NCBI GenBank assembly: GCA_937125225.1
Contig: CAKZLE010000023.1
Span: 1-64,000 of the forward strand
Direction of reading: 5' to 3'
DNA from: an uncultured Spirochaetia bacterium
Lineage (GTDB): Bacteria > Spirochaetota > Spirochaetia > CAKZLE01
Length of the DNA stretch: 64,000 nucleotides
How positions within the stretch are numbered: position 1 is the stretch's first letter; each line of letters opens with the position of its first letter. Below are positions 8,881-17,097 of the stretch, in pieces. A model generated the notes under the pieces. It was not told the DNA's origin. It did not search any database and worked only from the letters and a program-made list of their open reading frames with translations. Made by a program: the position numbers and the translations under genes.

Positions 8881-11439
8881 TCAGACACCATGACCTTTGT
8901 CTTTCTTCTTTTGTATATACATCTCTTGATCTGCTCGATCGACAAAGTCGAAGATCGTCGAATACTCTTCAGGTTGATATTCAGCAAATCCGACACTGGC
9001 ACTTATAGAAAACTGGAACTCATGAGTGTCGTTGACTTTCTCTATCTGTGCATCGATTCTTTTCCAGATCTCCTCAATATCGTCTTTACGAACACCAGGA
9101 AAGGTAATCAAGAATTCATCCCCTCCGATCCTACTGATAAAATCATTACTCCGAATTCCTTCTGAGACTATCTTACTGAAAGTCTTGATCAGATCATCAC
9201 CAAAATTATGGCCAAAGGTATCATTGATATACTTTAAATTGTTCATATCAGCAAAACAGATCGTGACAGGTGTCTCTGTATCTTTGAACTCAAGCACTAC
9301 CCTCTCAAGATGTTCAAAGCCTGCCCTTCGATTTGGTATACCGGTGAGGGGATCAGTCAATGCAAATTGCTTCTCTTTCTTCTCAGAGAATTTTGTCAGT
9401 CTCATATTCTGATACAAGAGAATACTGATAAGAGAAAGTGAGAAGACCAAGATGAGGAACAATCGGTTCTCATTCCAAAAATCTAAGAAGGAAAATGATC
9501 TATTAATGATCAGAGAGCCTTTGGGAAGATCATGCTCATTGATATGATACTTATCCAATTGTAATTTATCGAACATATAGGAATTCGGGCTCTCTTTCAC
9601 AATCGGAATCTCTGCTAACGGAGTTCCCATAAGATATTGGAAGACCATGCTCCCAACGAGTTCTCCCTGATTATAGCCCCGTATCAGCATCCCACCGAGC
9701 AAGCCCTTTCCAAGATAGAAGTCCCATAAACCATAGATGGGAACTGGAGACCTTTCTGAGATCAGTAATATCGATTCATCATAGGAAAAATCATTATAGG
9801 ACCTATCTCTGTTGAAACTTAATAACAAAACCAGATCATCTGTCCCTAAGTCTGGTAATCGCTCTTGGATATCAGCCATATTCAGATCATCCCAAAATTC
9901 AAAATCGACCCTCCCTGCGTAATCGGGAATCAACTTCTCAAGATTCTTTCTATTTCCAAGACCTGTTATTGTCTTATCATTAATGACGACAAATCGCTTG
10001 GTATCCGGGTGGACCTGTAAAGCGATCTCGATGGTCTCTTTCATATTATAGGCCTCAAGCACACCCGTGATATTTTCGATCTGCCCGATCATTTTCTCAT
10101 CATAATAGTTGACTCCACAAAAGAACACAGGAATCTCTGTATTAGAAAAATGGCGAAATCCTGAAATGAACTTAAAGGCATCATCATCTGTGGTGATGAT
10201 CACATCAAACTCTCTTTTATCATATTTTACCTGAAGGAAGTCATAAAGAGATTGGAAATAGGTAGGTTCAGGATTGTTCTTGACATCCATATAATCAAAT
10301 GTGAACTCTACATCCTGTAACAGGGGTGCTAGAGAGTCCATGATTCCCTTCTCTATGTCATCAGTCCACTTCAAACCCTTATTGTAGGAATTCAGAATGA
10401 GTATCTGGTGTTTGTCCCCTTGACCGGTCATATTGATGATCCGGCTATTCTCGGGAAGATCCTCGACTAAGATATCATATTCATTCAGAATCGTATGATC
10501 AAACGCATATTGGGTCATATTCTCTGTGATAACCGGTAGGTTCTCTGGGGATTCACCGTGAAGTATCTCCACCGCTAGTCGTGCAGCCATCTCTCCTTGA
10601 AAGTAGCCACTGATAAGCTTTCCTCCTACTATCCCATAATCGAGATGAAAGTCCCAAACACCGAAGATTGGCACATTACTATTACTACTGATTCTTGAGA
10701 TTGCCTCACTATATGAAAAATAGTTTTTCTGTTTATCTTGAAAATAGATGAGGTAGAGAATCAGACTGTCTTGGGGAAGTGTTCTCACCTTCAACTCGAT
10801 ATCTTCTAGGTTATCGCCATCCAAAGCAACGAAATCCACCTCAGCAGAGAACTCTGGAACCACTTTCAGGAACTCTTTCATGATAGCCTTACCGGTAAGA
10901 CTGTCATCATCGATGAAATAGATCGTCTCAGTTTGAGGTCTAAGATCTAAAGCATTTCTAATCGTATTGGAGATATCATAGCGTTCCACTACTCCAGTAT
11001 AATGATCATACCCAGCTAATATGCTTTCTTCGAAATAGTTCACACCACAGAAAACAGTCGGTGTATCCCCGAATATCTCCTCACCGTAAACTAGAAGAAA
11101 GTTGAAAGCGGCATCGTCTGAAGTGATGATCACATCAAATTGTTGATTTTCGAATTTATCCTGGTAGAGCCTTTGCAGATTTGTGATATAGGACGGGGAA
11201 AGGACTCTTTGCGTATCCATATACTCGACTTGTAACTCAAATGGAGTATCAAGCACTGATAATCCGATCTTGAGGCCCTTCTCAATATCATCACTCCACT
11301 TATATCCTTCATGATATGAGTTGATATAAAGAATATGATCAGACTCCTCCCCCATCAAGGAAAGGCTCGAAAGAAGAAATAGGATTATGAGGAGGATATA
11401 AAGAAAGCTAACATGTTTTATGAAAAATCTGATTTGCAT
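8881..11439 (-). CDS. Membrane GGDEF protein with duplicated periplasmic sensor
   Basis: An 852-residue likely diguanylate cyclase. After a signal-anchor helix the periplasmic part consists of two tandem copies of an ABC substrate-binding-like sensor (about residues 35-340 and 355-660). The copies begin with similar words, ILYINSYHEGYKWSDDIEKG and ILILNSYNKGLKWTDDIEKG, and share TTDDDAF/TSDDAAF and later FCGVNY. A transmembrane helix near 680 leads to a GGDEF domain with the intact signature near residue 772 (RIGGDEFLITF). The start at 11439 has AAGGAG 10 nt upstream. No EAL domain. It probably couples a small periplasmic ligand to c-di-GMP synthesis. Confidence 0.9.
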   Translation of the reverse strand: MQIRFFIKHVSFLYILLIILFLLSSLSLMGEESDHILYINSYHEGYKWSDDIEKGLKIGLSVLDTPFELQVEYMDTQRVLSPSYITNLQRLYQDKFENQQFDVIITSDDAAFNFLLVYGEEIFGDTPTVFCGVNYFEESILAGYDHYTGVVERYDISNTIRNALDLRPQTETIYFIDDDSLTGKAIMKEFLKVVPEFSAEVDFVALDGDNLEDIELKVRTLPQDSLILYLIYFQDKQKNYFSYSEAISRISSNSNVPIFGVWDFHLDYGIVGGKLISGYFQGEMAARLAVEILHGESPENLPVITENMTQYAFDHTILNEYDILVEDLPENSRIINMTGQGDKHQILILNSYNKGLKWTDDIEKGIMDSLAPLLQDVEFTFDYMDVKNNPEPTYFQSLYDFLQVKYDKREFDVIITTDDDAFKFISGFRHFSNTEIPVFFCGVNYYDEKMIGQIENITGVLEAYNMKETIEIALQVHPDTKRFVVINDKTITGLGNRKNLEKLIPDYAGRVDFEFWDDLNMADIQERLPDLGTDDLVLLLSFNRDRSYNDFSYDESILLISERSPVPIYGLWDFYLGKGLLGGMLIRGYNQGELVGSMVFQYLMGTPLAEIPIVKESPNSYMFDKLQLDKYHINEHDLPKGSLIINRSFSFLDFWNENRLFLILVFSLSLISILLYQNMRLTKFSEKKEKQFALTDPLTGIPNRRAGFEHLERVVLEFKDTETPVTICFADMNNLKYINDTFGHNFGDDLIKTFSKIVSEGIRSNDFISRIGGDEFLITFPGVRKDDIEEIWKRIDAQIEKVNDTHEFQFSISASVGFAEYQPEEYSTIFDFVDRADQEMYIQKKKDKGHGV

Positions 11440-11566
11440 GCAATCAGTTCTCCTTTTTTTTGAAAGATAGATTTGTTCGATTTTATAATACCTCGTCGCT
11501 ACTCTAGCAAGACCCGATTCATACAAGTAATCCATGATCTAGAAAAATGAATCTATGGCCCTAGAA

Positions 11567-13501
11567 TCAGTCATCTAAAGCACGCCGGATTGCATATGCT
11601 AATTCAGATTGTAATAGAGGCTTATGGCAATATTCCCTGATATTGGGGGTTCGCTGTTCACTTGATAGATTATTATAACCCGTACATATAATGACCGGTA
11701 AATCCTCTCTAATCTCATATACCCTTTTTGCCAACTCATCCCCAGAGAGCGCAGGCATAGTTAGATCGCTTATGATAATATCAAAAGAATTAGGGTCTCT
11801 CATAAACAGATCGATAGCCTCTAAACTATCTGTCGTATATGTTACCGTATAACCAAGTTTCACCAACATGTGTTTTTCGATCTCACAGATCGCTTTCTCA
11901 TCATCAACGAAGAGTACGTGTTCAGATCCTTGATTCGATCGCTTCGCAACCTCAGGAGTCTCAGGTAAATCCTCATTCTCCAAAGCAGGTAGATAGACTT
12001 TGAATTCAGTACCTTTCCCGATCTCGCTTGAGACATGGATCTCTCCACCATAGCTTGTCACGATTCCATGGACAACAGCCAATCCCATACCAGTACCTTT
12101 GTGTTTTTCCTTCGTAGTGAAGTAAGGTTCAAAGATCAGAGCAAGATGTTCTTTGTCGATTCCCTCTCCTGTATCAGTGATAGTCAGCTCGATATATCTT
12201 CCAGGTGGTAATGTTCCTACCACTGATGAATCGACCTCAATATCTAAAAGACCTACACCTATCACCCCGCCGCCTTCACCGAGTGCAGCGGCTGCATTGG
12301 TAAGCAGATTCAAGATGACCTGATATATCTGAGTCGAGTTACCAGATATGAAAGAACTACTTCTCAGATCTTTTTTGATCTGTATCGAAGAGGGTATAGA
12401 TGATCTGATAAAGGATATGACCTCAATGGCTACAGGTAATATATCAACAGGGCTGACCTCTACATCAGATTTTCTTGCGAAAGTAAGGATCTGTTGTGTG
12501 AGTTCTCTTGCACGTACTCCTGATGTCTCAATCTCATCGAGATACTCACAAAGTTGCCTGTTCTCTGGATTCTCGATCTTACAGATCTCAGTATAACCTA
12601 ATATTGCAGCCAGGATATTATTGAAATCATGTGCGATCCCACCCGCTAGATTACCTATTGACTCCATCTTCTGAGATTGTAAGAGTCTTTTTTCTAATAT
12701 CTGTTTCTGTATCTCCATCTCATTTCTTACAGAGATCTCCTCCGATAAGGATGCATTCACCTCAAGCAGCTTCTCAGTCCGTTTATAAACGGTCTCTTCT
12801 AGGTTCCTGTTGAGCGTGTACACTTTCTCTCGTTCAACATTCAGCATCCTTGACATGAAGAAGGTCTTCCGTGCATAGATCTCCACAATATAACTCGATA
12901 GCATCCCTATGATATTAGCACTGATGAAAAAGAAATTATTATTGATCAGAATCTCGGGTTGCGTGTCAAGGATGAGGACCGCTACGACCTCGTATGCGAG
13001 AACATTGAGCCAACCTGCAAGTGTAGCCCATATGAATCTGACTTTAGAATTACCATACCCAAGCATGAAGACCAAGATCACACCGGTATAATAGGCGTAT
13101 GTCGACTCATGAGGGGTGATCGCGATCATGATACAGATCCCAGCTCCAGCGATGAGGAGAATGAGAGAGACGATGAACTGCATATATTTTCTACAGCTTT
13201 CTCTATAGGAAAGAAGTATCGCAATGATGATCGCAGGGGATACTATCGCATATCGAATGATCCAGAGGGCTTCTTTACTCATAGGGGCCATTTTACCATC
13301 GAGAAAGCCGAAGACCATATAGAGTATCAGACCGGTTATAAGTCCAATCCTATTGAACCATAAGGAGCTATCCGCATAATCTATCAAGAACTCTTTTTCG
13401 ATTCCCTTCTCATTCTCAAAGGCTAAGGTATAAGGATTGAGATTCACCTCATCTGAGATTTGGAGGGGTGTAGCAAATAACTGTCTCATGAAACTCTTCA
13501 T
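11567..13501 (-). CDS. Hybrid sensor histidine kinase with receiver domain
   Basis: A 644-residue signalling protein. Residues 1-210 contain about six transmembrane helices (7TM/MASE-like sensor), followed by a coiled coil, an H-box GGIAHDFNN with the phospho-accepting His near residue 291, and an ATPase domain with N-box NLLTNAAAAL, DTGEG and GTGMGLAVVHG. The C-terminus is a receiver domain with acidic pair VDDE, phospho-acceptor Asp in ISDLTMP (near 578) and conserved Lys in CHKPL. No output domain or separate response regulator is adjacent. ATG at 13501 with AGGTGG 10 nt upstream is preferred over a TTG three codons earlier. Confidence 0.92.
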   Translation of the reverse strand: MKSFMRQLFATPLQISDEVNLNPYTLAFENEKGIEKEFLIDYADSSLWFNRIGLITGLILYMVFGFLDGKMAPMSKEALWIIRYAIVSPAIIIAILLSYRESCRKYMQFIVSLILLIAGAGICIMIAITPHESTYAYYTGVILVFMLGYGNSKVRFIWATLAGWLNVLAYEVVAVLILDTQPEILINNNFFFISANIIGMLSSYIVEIYARKTFFMSRMLNVEREKVYTLNRNLEETVYKRTEKLLEVNASLSEEISVRNEMEIQKQILEKRLLQSQKMESIGNLAGGIAHDFNNILAAILGYTEICKIENPENRQLCEYLDEIETSGVRARELTQQILTFARKSDVEVSPVDILPVAIEVISFIRSSIPSSIQIKKDLRSSSFISGNSTQIYQVILNLLTNAAAALGEGGGVIGVGLLDIEVDSSVVGTLPPGRYIELTITDTGEGIDKEHLALIFEPYFTTKEKHKGTGMGLAVVHGIVTSYGGEIHVSSEIGKGTEFKVYLPALENEDLPETPEVAKRSNQGSEHVLFVDDEKAICEIEKHMLVKLGYTVTYTTDSLEAIDLFMRDPNSFDIIISDLTMPALSGDELAKRVYEIREDLPVIICTGYNNLSSEQRTPNIREYCHKPLLQSELAYAIRRALDD

Positions 13502-13683
13502 AGCTGCCAAGCCACCTTTTCTAATTTCACTTAAAACACCTAGTATCTAGGTATAGGATACCATGAAAATTAGAATGAATGTATCTTTTTAAAAACCTCT
13601 GCTACTCTAACCACCTGTTTTCCTAGAGAAACTCATGTTATAATCAGTCTTATACATCAGATATTCATGAAGGGGCCATAAGT

Positions 13684-14682
13684 ATGAGAAAAATCAACGT
13701 TGCAATCATTGGATGCGGGATCATAACAAGAGAGATGCATCTCCCACAGATCAAACGATTAGATGATATCCTCACCGTAAAGGCAGTATGTAACAGGAGT
13801 ATCGGTAAAGCTTTAGATATTGCGAAGGAGTTAGGACTTCCAGAATCGGCAGTGTGGACTGATTGGGAGAGTATGATAGTAGAGCTCACTGATCTTGATG
13901 CGGTCTTTATCGCCCTCCCCATCCCTCTCAACCATCCAGTCAGCAAAGCCTGTTGTGAGGCAGGGCTTTCTGTTCTCTGCGAGAAGCCTGCTGGGATGAG
14001 TACTGAAGAGGCTGAAGATACAAAGACCTTCTCTAAGACCTTTGGTGTCACCTATATGACTGCAGAGAACTACCAATATGAACCGATGCTTCAGAAGGCT
14101 GCAGAACTCATTGAAGCAGGTCTCATCGGAAAGCTCCACAGTACGAGTTGGAACTGTCTTCAGTTCATGGCTATAGATAATAAATATAACAAGACTCAAT
14201 GGAGAGCTAATAATGCATATCCCGGAGGATATGTGATGGATGGAGGTGTCCATTTCGTTCATGCACTTCAGATGCTATCAGGACCTATCACTAGAGTCTA
14301 TGCACAAACAGACTCGATAGAACAGGCTCTCGGGACGATGGATATGGCCCTCACTTTGTTGACTCATGAGAATGGAGTCACCAGCTCCCTGAACATGGGG
14401 TGGAGAAATGCCAATGATGATAGCAATTTAAGACTCTTTGGTGAAAAATCATCCCTTATCATCACCTCTGATGAGATCATTGAGCTCTTACCAGATAATG
14501 AAAAGATCTCCCATCCTTTTGAGAAGGAGAGCAGTTTCTATCTGATGTGGAAAGATTTCATCACATCTCTACAGAATGGAAAAACGGTGCAGATGCCAGC
14601 AGAGGCACCAGCAAGAGATGTCAAAGTGATCATGGGAATCATTGAGTCAGGAAAGAGTGGACTACCTATCACCATCGAATGA
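13684..14682 (+). CDS. Gfo/Idh/MocA-family oxidoreductase
   Basis: A 332-residue NAD(P)-dependent dehydrogenase. The Rossmann fold starts at residue 3 (VAIIGCGIITREMHLP) and the family motif EKPAG is near residue 101 (CEKPAGMSTEEAE), with a C-terminal alpha/beta domain containing GGYVMDGGVHFVHAL. Such enzymes oxidise or reduce sugars, inositols or related hydroxy compounds; the substrate cannot be read from sequence. It is monocistronic and an AAGGGG precedes the ATG. Convergent with the following minus-strand gene, only 7 bp away. Confidence 0.88.
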   Translation: MRKINVAIIGCGIITREMHLPQIKRLDDILTVKAVCNRSIGKALDIAKELGLPESAVWTDWESMIVELTDLDAVFIALPIPLNHPVSKACCEAGLSVLCEKPAGMSTEEAEDTKTFSKTFGVTYMTAENYQYEPMLQKAAELIEAGLIGKLHSTSWNCLQFMAIDNKYNKTQWRANNAYPGGYVMDGGVHFVHALQMLSGPITRVYAQTDSIEQALGTMDMALTLLTHENGVTSSLNMGWRNANDDSNLRLFGEKSSLIITSDEIIELLPDNEKISHPFEKESSFYLMWKDFITSLQNGKTVQMPAEAPARDVKVIMGIIESGKSGLPITIE

Positions 14683-14689
14683 TGGATAA

Positions 14690-15277
14690 TCAGCTAATAA
14701 AAGAACGCCCCTCCATTTGTCCAGAAACACAAGGGATAATGTGGTATTCGCTGTATTCCAAGAGGGGCGGATAGAGTTTTGTAGAGACACTCCCATCTGG
14801 TTCAATAAAAATACTTTTCAGCCCACTATAGGTGATTGAACACCTTCGTCGAGTCTCTCTACAGTATACTAATAAATACGAGACAGCATCTTTCTCTGAT
14901 TTACATGCAGGAGGTAATTTCAGAGTCCTATACACAGTCGCCATAAGTCTTTCCGTTGCAAATCGAGGTTTAAGATCATCTTTTTTTAATGCAGTCTTGA
15001 ACTCTTCAAGATCCTCTGCTACTAACTCTTGTATCCTCTTGATATCTGCATCGATGATGGTGAGAAAACTCTTTGGGATCTCTCGCTCTAAAGCTATGAG
15101 TTCTTCAAGTATCTGAGAAGGGTCGCCCTTCTCAGGTAGATAGAGAGTCCTTAGAAAAGAATCCATTGGTCCTGCAGATAGCACCTTATCTCTTAGGTAG
15201 AATGAGGTTCTCCTGAATCTCTGATAACCGGGTACTTGATTGTGTATTGATGAACTGAACTGTTTTGGTGATGACAT
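14690..15277 (-). CDS. Conserved-looking protein of unknown function
   Basis: A 195-residue soluble protein that I do not recognise. The middle (ILEELIALEREIPKSF, IQELVAEDLEEFKTALKK) is helical and highly charged; the C-terminal part (ITYSGLKSIFIEPDGSVS, LEYSEYHIIPC) looks like beta structure and includes four scattered cysteines. No signal peptide or transmembrane segment. The start is the ATG at 15277 because GGAGG lies 5-6 nt upstream, which makes a genuine gene likely. Neighbours give no hint of function. Confidence 0.65.
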   Translation of the reverse strand: MSSPKQFSSSIHNQVPGYQRFRRTSFYLRDKVLSAGPMDSFLRTLYLPEKGDPSQILEELIALEREIPKSFLTIIDADIKRIQELVAEDLEEFKTALKKDDLKPRFATERLMATVYRTLKLPPACKSEKDAVSYLLVYCRETRRRCSITYSGLKSIFIEPDGSVSTKLYPPLLEYSEYHIIPCVSGQMEGRSFIS

Positions 15278-15585
15278 GCGATCCTCCGTTTTAGCAAAAT
15301 TGTTTAATGACGCTTGCAAGTAGGGGAATTCCCCATAAATCAACGTCTATATCTATAATAACAGTAACGAGCACACATTTTCAAGGGTAGGATACTCGCT
15401 ATGCTTCTCACAGAAAGAACAGATTCAACAACCTCCTCAGGTAGTTCAAAAAGATGAATGAGCAAGAACCTTTGCTTTCACTTCATGCTTGATAAGATAG
15501 TTATGTCATATTTCGAGAATTGAGTACTGTCACAGAGATATCGCCTATACCTAGAAACACCACGGCTATCAACAACCATACTGAT
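15278..15585. other. Intergenic, nothing recognised
   Basis: About 300 bp upstream of the preceding minus-strand gene and downstream of the broken membrane gene. It has no long reading frame, no RNA gene and no repeat that I can see. Confidence 0.4.
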
Positions 15586-15963
15586 TCAAGCAGAATCGAG
15601 GCTCAAAAAAAAGTAGATCACCGGCATGATCACCATCGGAAATGGAATACCGATCAATGAACAATAGAACGGTCTTTCAGAACGTCCCTGAATAACGTAT
15701 CGTAACCAGCCTGCAAAGTAGATCAATAACGATAAGATCATCACTAAGAGCACCACGGTAGAATTTGACTTCAGTCGATAGAAGAACGGTAGAGTAAACA
15801 CTCCGGCCTGACCGAGCCTTTCGATCAGGGTCAGAATTCTTAGGCCTCGATGACCAAGGTCTGAGTTATTCAAGAGTTTATCGGTTAGAGGACAAAACAC
15901 CATCAGTAAGTTAGGTAATAGTATGATAAGGGGTATGATTCAACCAAGTGGGAATTTAATCAT
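15586..15963 (-). pseudogene. Small membrane protein gene interrupted by TGA at codon 8
   Basis: Reading from ATG 15963 gives MIKFPLG, then a TGA (15942-15940), then an uninterrupted frame IIPLIILLPNLLMVFCPL and on to the stop at 15586 (125 codons in all). An AGAGG sits 7 nt before that ATG, whereas the first ATG after the TGA (15903) has no ribosome binding site and would begin inside the first hydrophobic helix. The rest shows two or three more membrane helices and a basic loop (YRLKSN, RYVIQGRSER). One G-to-A change would convert a tryptophan codon (TGG) to this TGA, so a recent nonsense mutation is the simplest reading. Family not recognised. Confidence 0.6.
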
Positions 15964-16333
15964 GACAGACCTCTCGATATAGGTTGGAAATACCATGTTC
16001 ATATTACCATCATTATTCAATACTCTACAATGAAGTGAATTCGGAAATTAACTGAAAAAAGATATGAGACCTAAAACTGCAAACATGCTTTAAGGTGCGT
16101 AAGAAGATCTTAACTGAACTTACGATGATTCAAGGGATACGTTTATTCCTTGTTTGGTTTGTTCTTATTTGAAACTTAGAATATTTGGCGTCCCTTTTCT
16201 ATATCTTTTTGTTATTAATATATTCTATCCCACAAGTTTTTGTTCTGAACCCAGATCCAGAAAGTCCTAGAGGCCAGTCCTACCAGTGAGTTTCATAAGT
16301 GATGTCTATGTATCAGGTGCTACTTTTGGACTC
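15964..16333. other. Intergenic, nothing recognised
   Basis: A+T-rich non-coding stretch between the broken membrane gene and the tRNA terminator. No reading frame, repeat or RNA structure stands out. Any promoter of the broken gene would lie in the first 100 bp, where TTGAAT (15 to 20 nt ahead of a poor -10) is the best candidate. Confidence 0.35.
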
Positions 16334-16365
16334 AAAAAAAGGTCACAATACGATGTATTGTGACC
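16334..16365 (-). terminator. Terminator of the tRNA-Lys/tRNA-Glu unit
   Basis: A perfect 11-bp stem GGTCACAATAC / GTATTGTGACC with a 3-nt loop, followed on the minus strand by seven T. It lies 6 nt downstream of tRNA-Glu. Confidence 0.92.
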
Positions 16366-16370
16366 TTAAG

Positions 16371-16442
<72 letters not shown>

Positions 16443-16448
16443 ATTATT

Positions 16449-16521
16449 TGAGCCGCACAGGGTTCGAACCTGTGACCCACGCCTTAAAAGGGCGTTGCTC
16501 TACCAGCTGAGCTAGCGGCCC
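16449..16521 (-). tRNA. tRNA-Lys (anticodon TTT)
   Basis: 73 nt cloverleaf: acceptor GGGCCGC/GCGGCTC, D-arm GCTC...GAGC, anticodon stem ACGCC/GGCGT with loop CTTTTAA (anticodon TTT), T-arm ACAGG-TTCGAAC-CCTGT, discriminator A. CCA is not encoded. First gene of the two-tRNA unit. Confidence 0.96.
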
Positions 16522-16535
16522 AAGCAACGAATAGG

Positions 16536-16564
16536 AATATACCAATTAGACTATTTCCTGTCAA
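16536..16564 (-). promoter_or_regulatory. Sigma-70-type promoter of the tRNA unit
   Basis: On the minus strand TTGACA (16564-16559), a 17-nt spacer and TATATT (16541-16536). Transcription would start near 16529, a few nucleotides before tRNA-Lys. Confidence 0.85.
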
Positions 16565-16609
16565 CAGTTTTCCTGATGAAAACAGAAATAATTGTATTCC
16601 ATTATAACA

Positions 16610-17065
16610 TTAGTTCTTTGCAACAGCTATCTGTTCCTGAACTAAAGAATCACATAATTCATTGAGTTCCACCCCAGCATGACCTTTTACCCAATGCCAC
16701 TGAACAGGAAGTTGATCAGATATTGCTTTCAAGTCGATCCAGAGTTCTTTATTCTTCACCGGTTTCTTTGCTGCTGTCTTCCAGCCGTTCCTGATCCAGC
16801 CATGAATCCAGGTGGTGATACCATTCTTCACATACTGAGAATCAGTATGGATATGAACGGCTCTCAATCCATTAGGATGAGTAGCTTTGATATAGTGCAG
16901 TGACTCTATGACTGCTGTGAGTTCCATCTTGTTGTTTGTCGTCTGCACATCGTGTCCAGAACCAGTGATCTGCTCGTTCTCACCGGCAGCTACCACATAA
17001 GCCCATCCACCTGGACCAGGATTACCAGAGCAGCCACCATCTGTATATATTATTATGTCATTCAT
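16610..17065 (-). CDS. rnhA: Ribonuclease HI
   Basis: RNase HI cleaves the RNA strand of RNA-DNA hybrids. The 151-residue product has the four catalytic acids in their usual context: Asp in IIYTDGGCSGNPGPGGW, Glu in NKMELTAVIESL, Asp in IHTDSQYVKNGI and the final Asp in LNELCDSLV, plus the basic handle region GWIRNGWKTAAKKPVKN. Length is that of a normal bacterial type 1 enzyme. It is 32 bp downstream of the large surface-protein gene and may share its transcript; the ribosome binding site is weak. Confidence 0.96.
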   Translation of the reverse strand: MNDIIIYTDGGCSGNPGPGGWAYVVAAGENEQITGSGHDVQTTNNKMELTAVIESLHYIKATHPNGLRAVHIHTDSQYVKNGITTWIHGWIRNGWKTAAKKPVKNKELWIDLKAISDQLPVQWHWVKGHAGVELNELCDSLVQEQIAVAKN

Positions 17066-17097
17066 AATGCGATAGTACCTGTTAGGCGGCTACCCCG

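Noticed and set aside
15940-15942. TGA as a selenocysteine codon
   Set aside because: It follows seven residues of a membrane protein start, where Sec is implausible, and I see no SECIS-like hairpin just downstream; Trp-to-stop is simpler.
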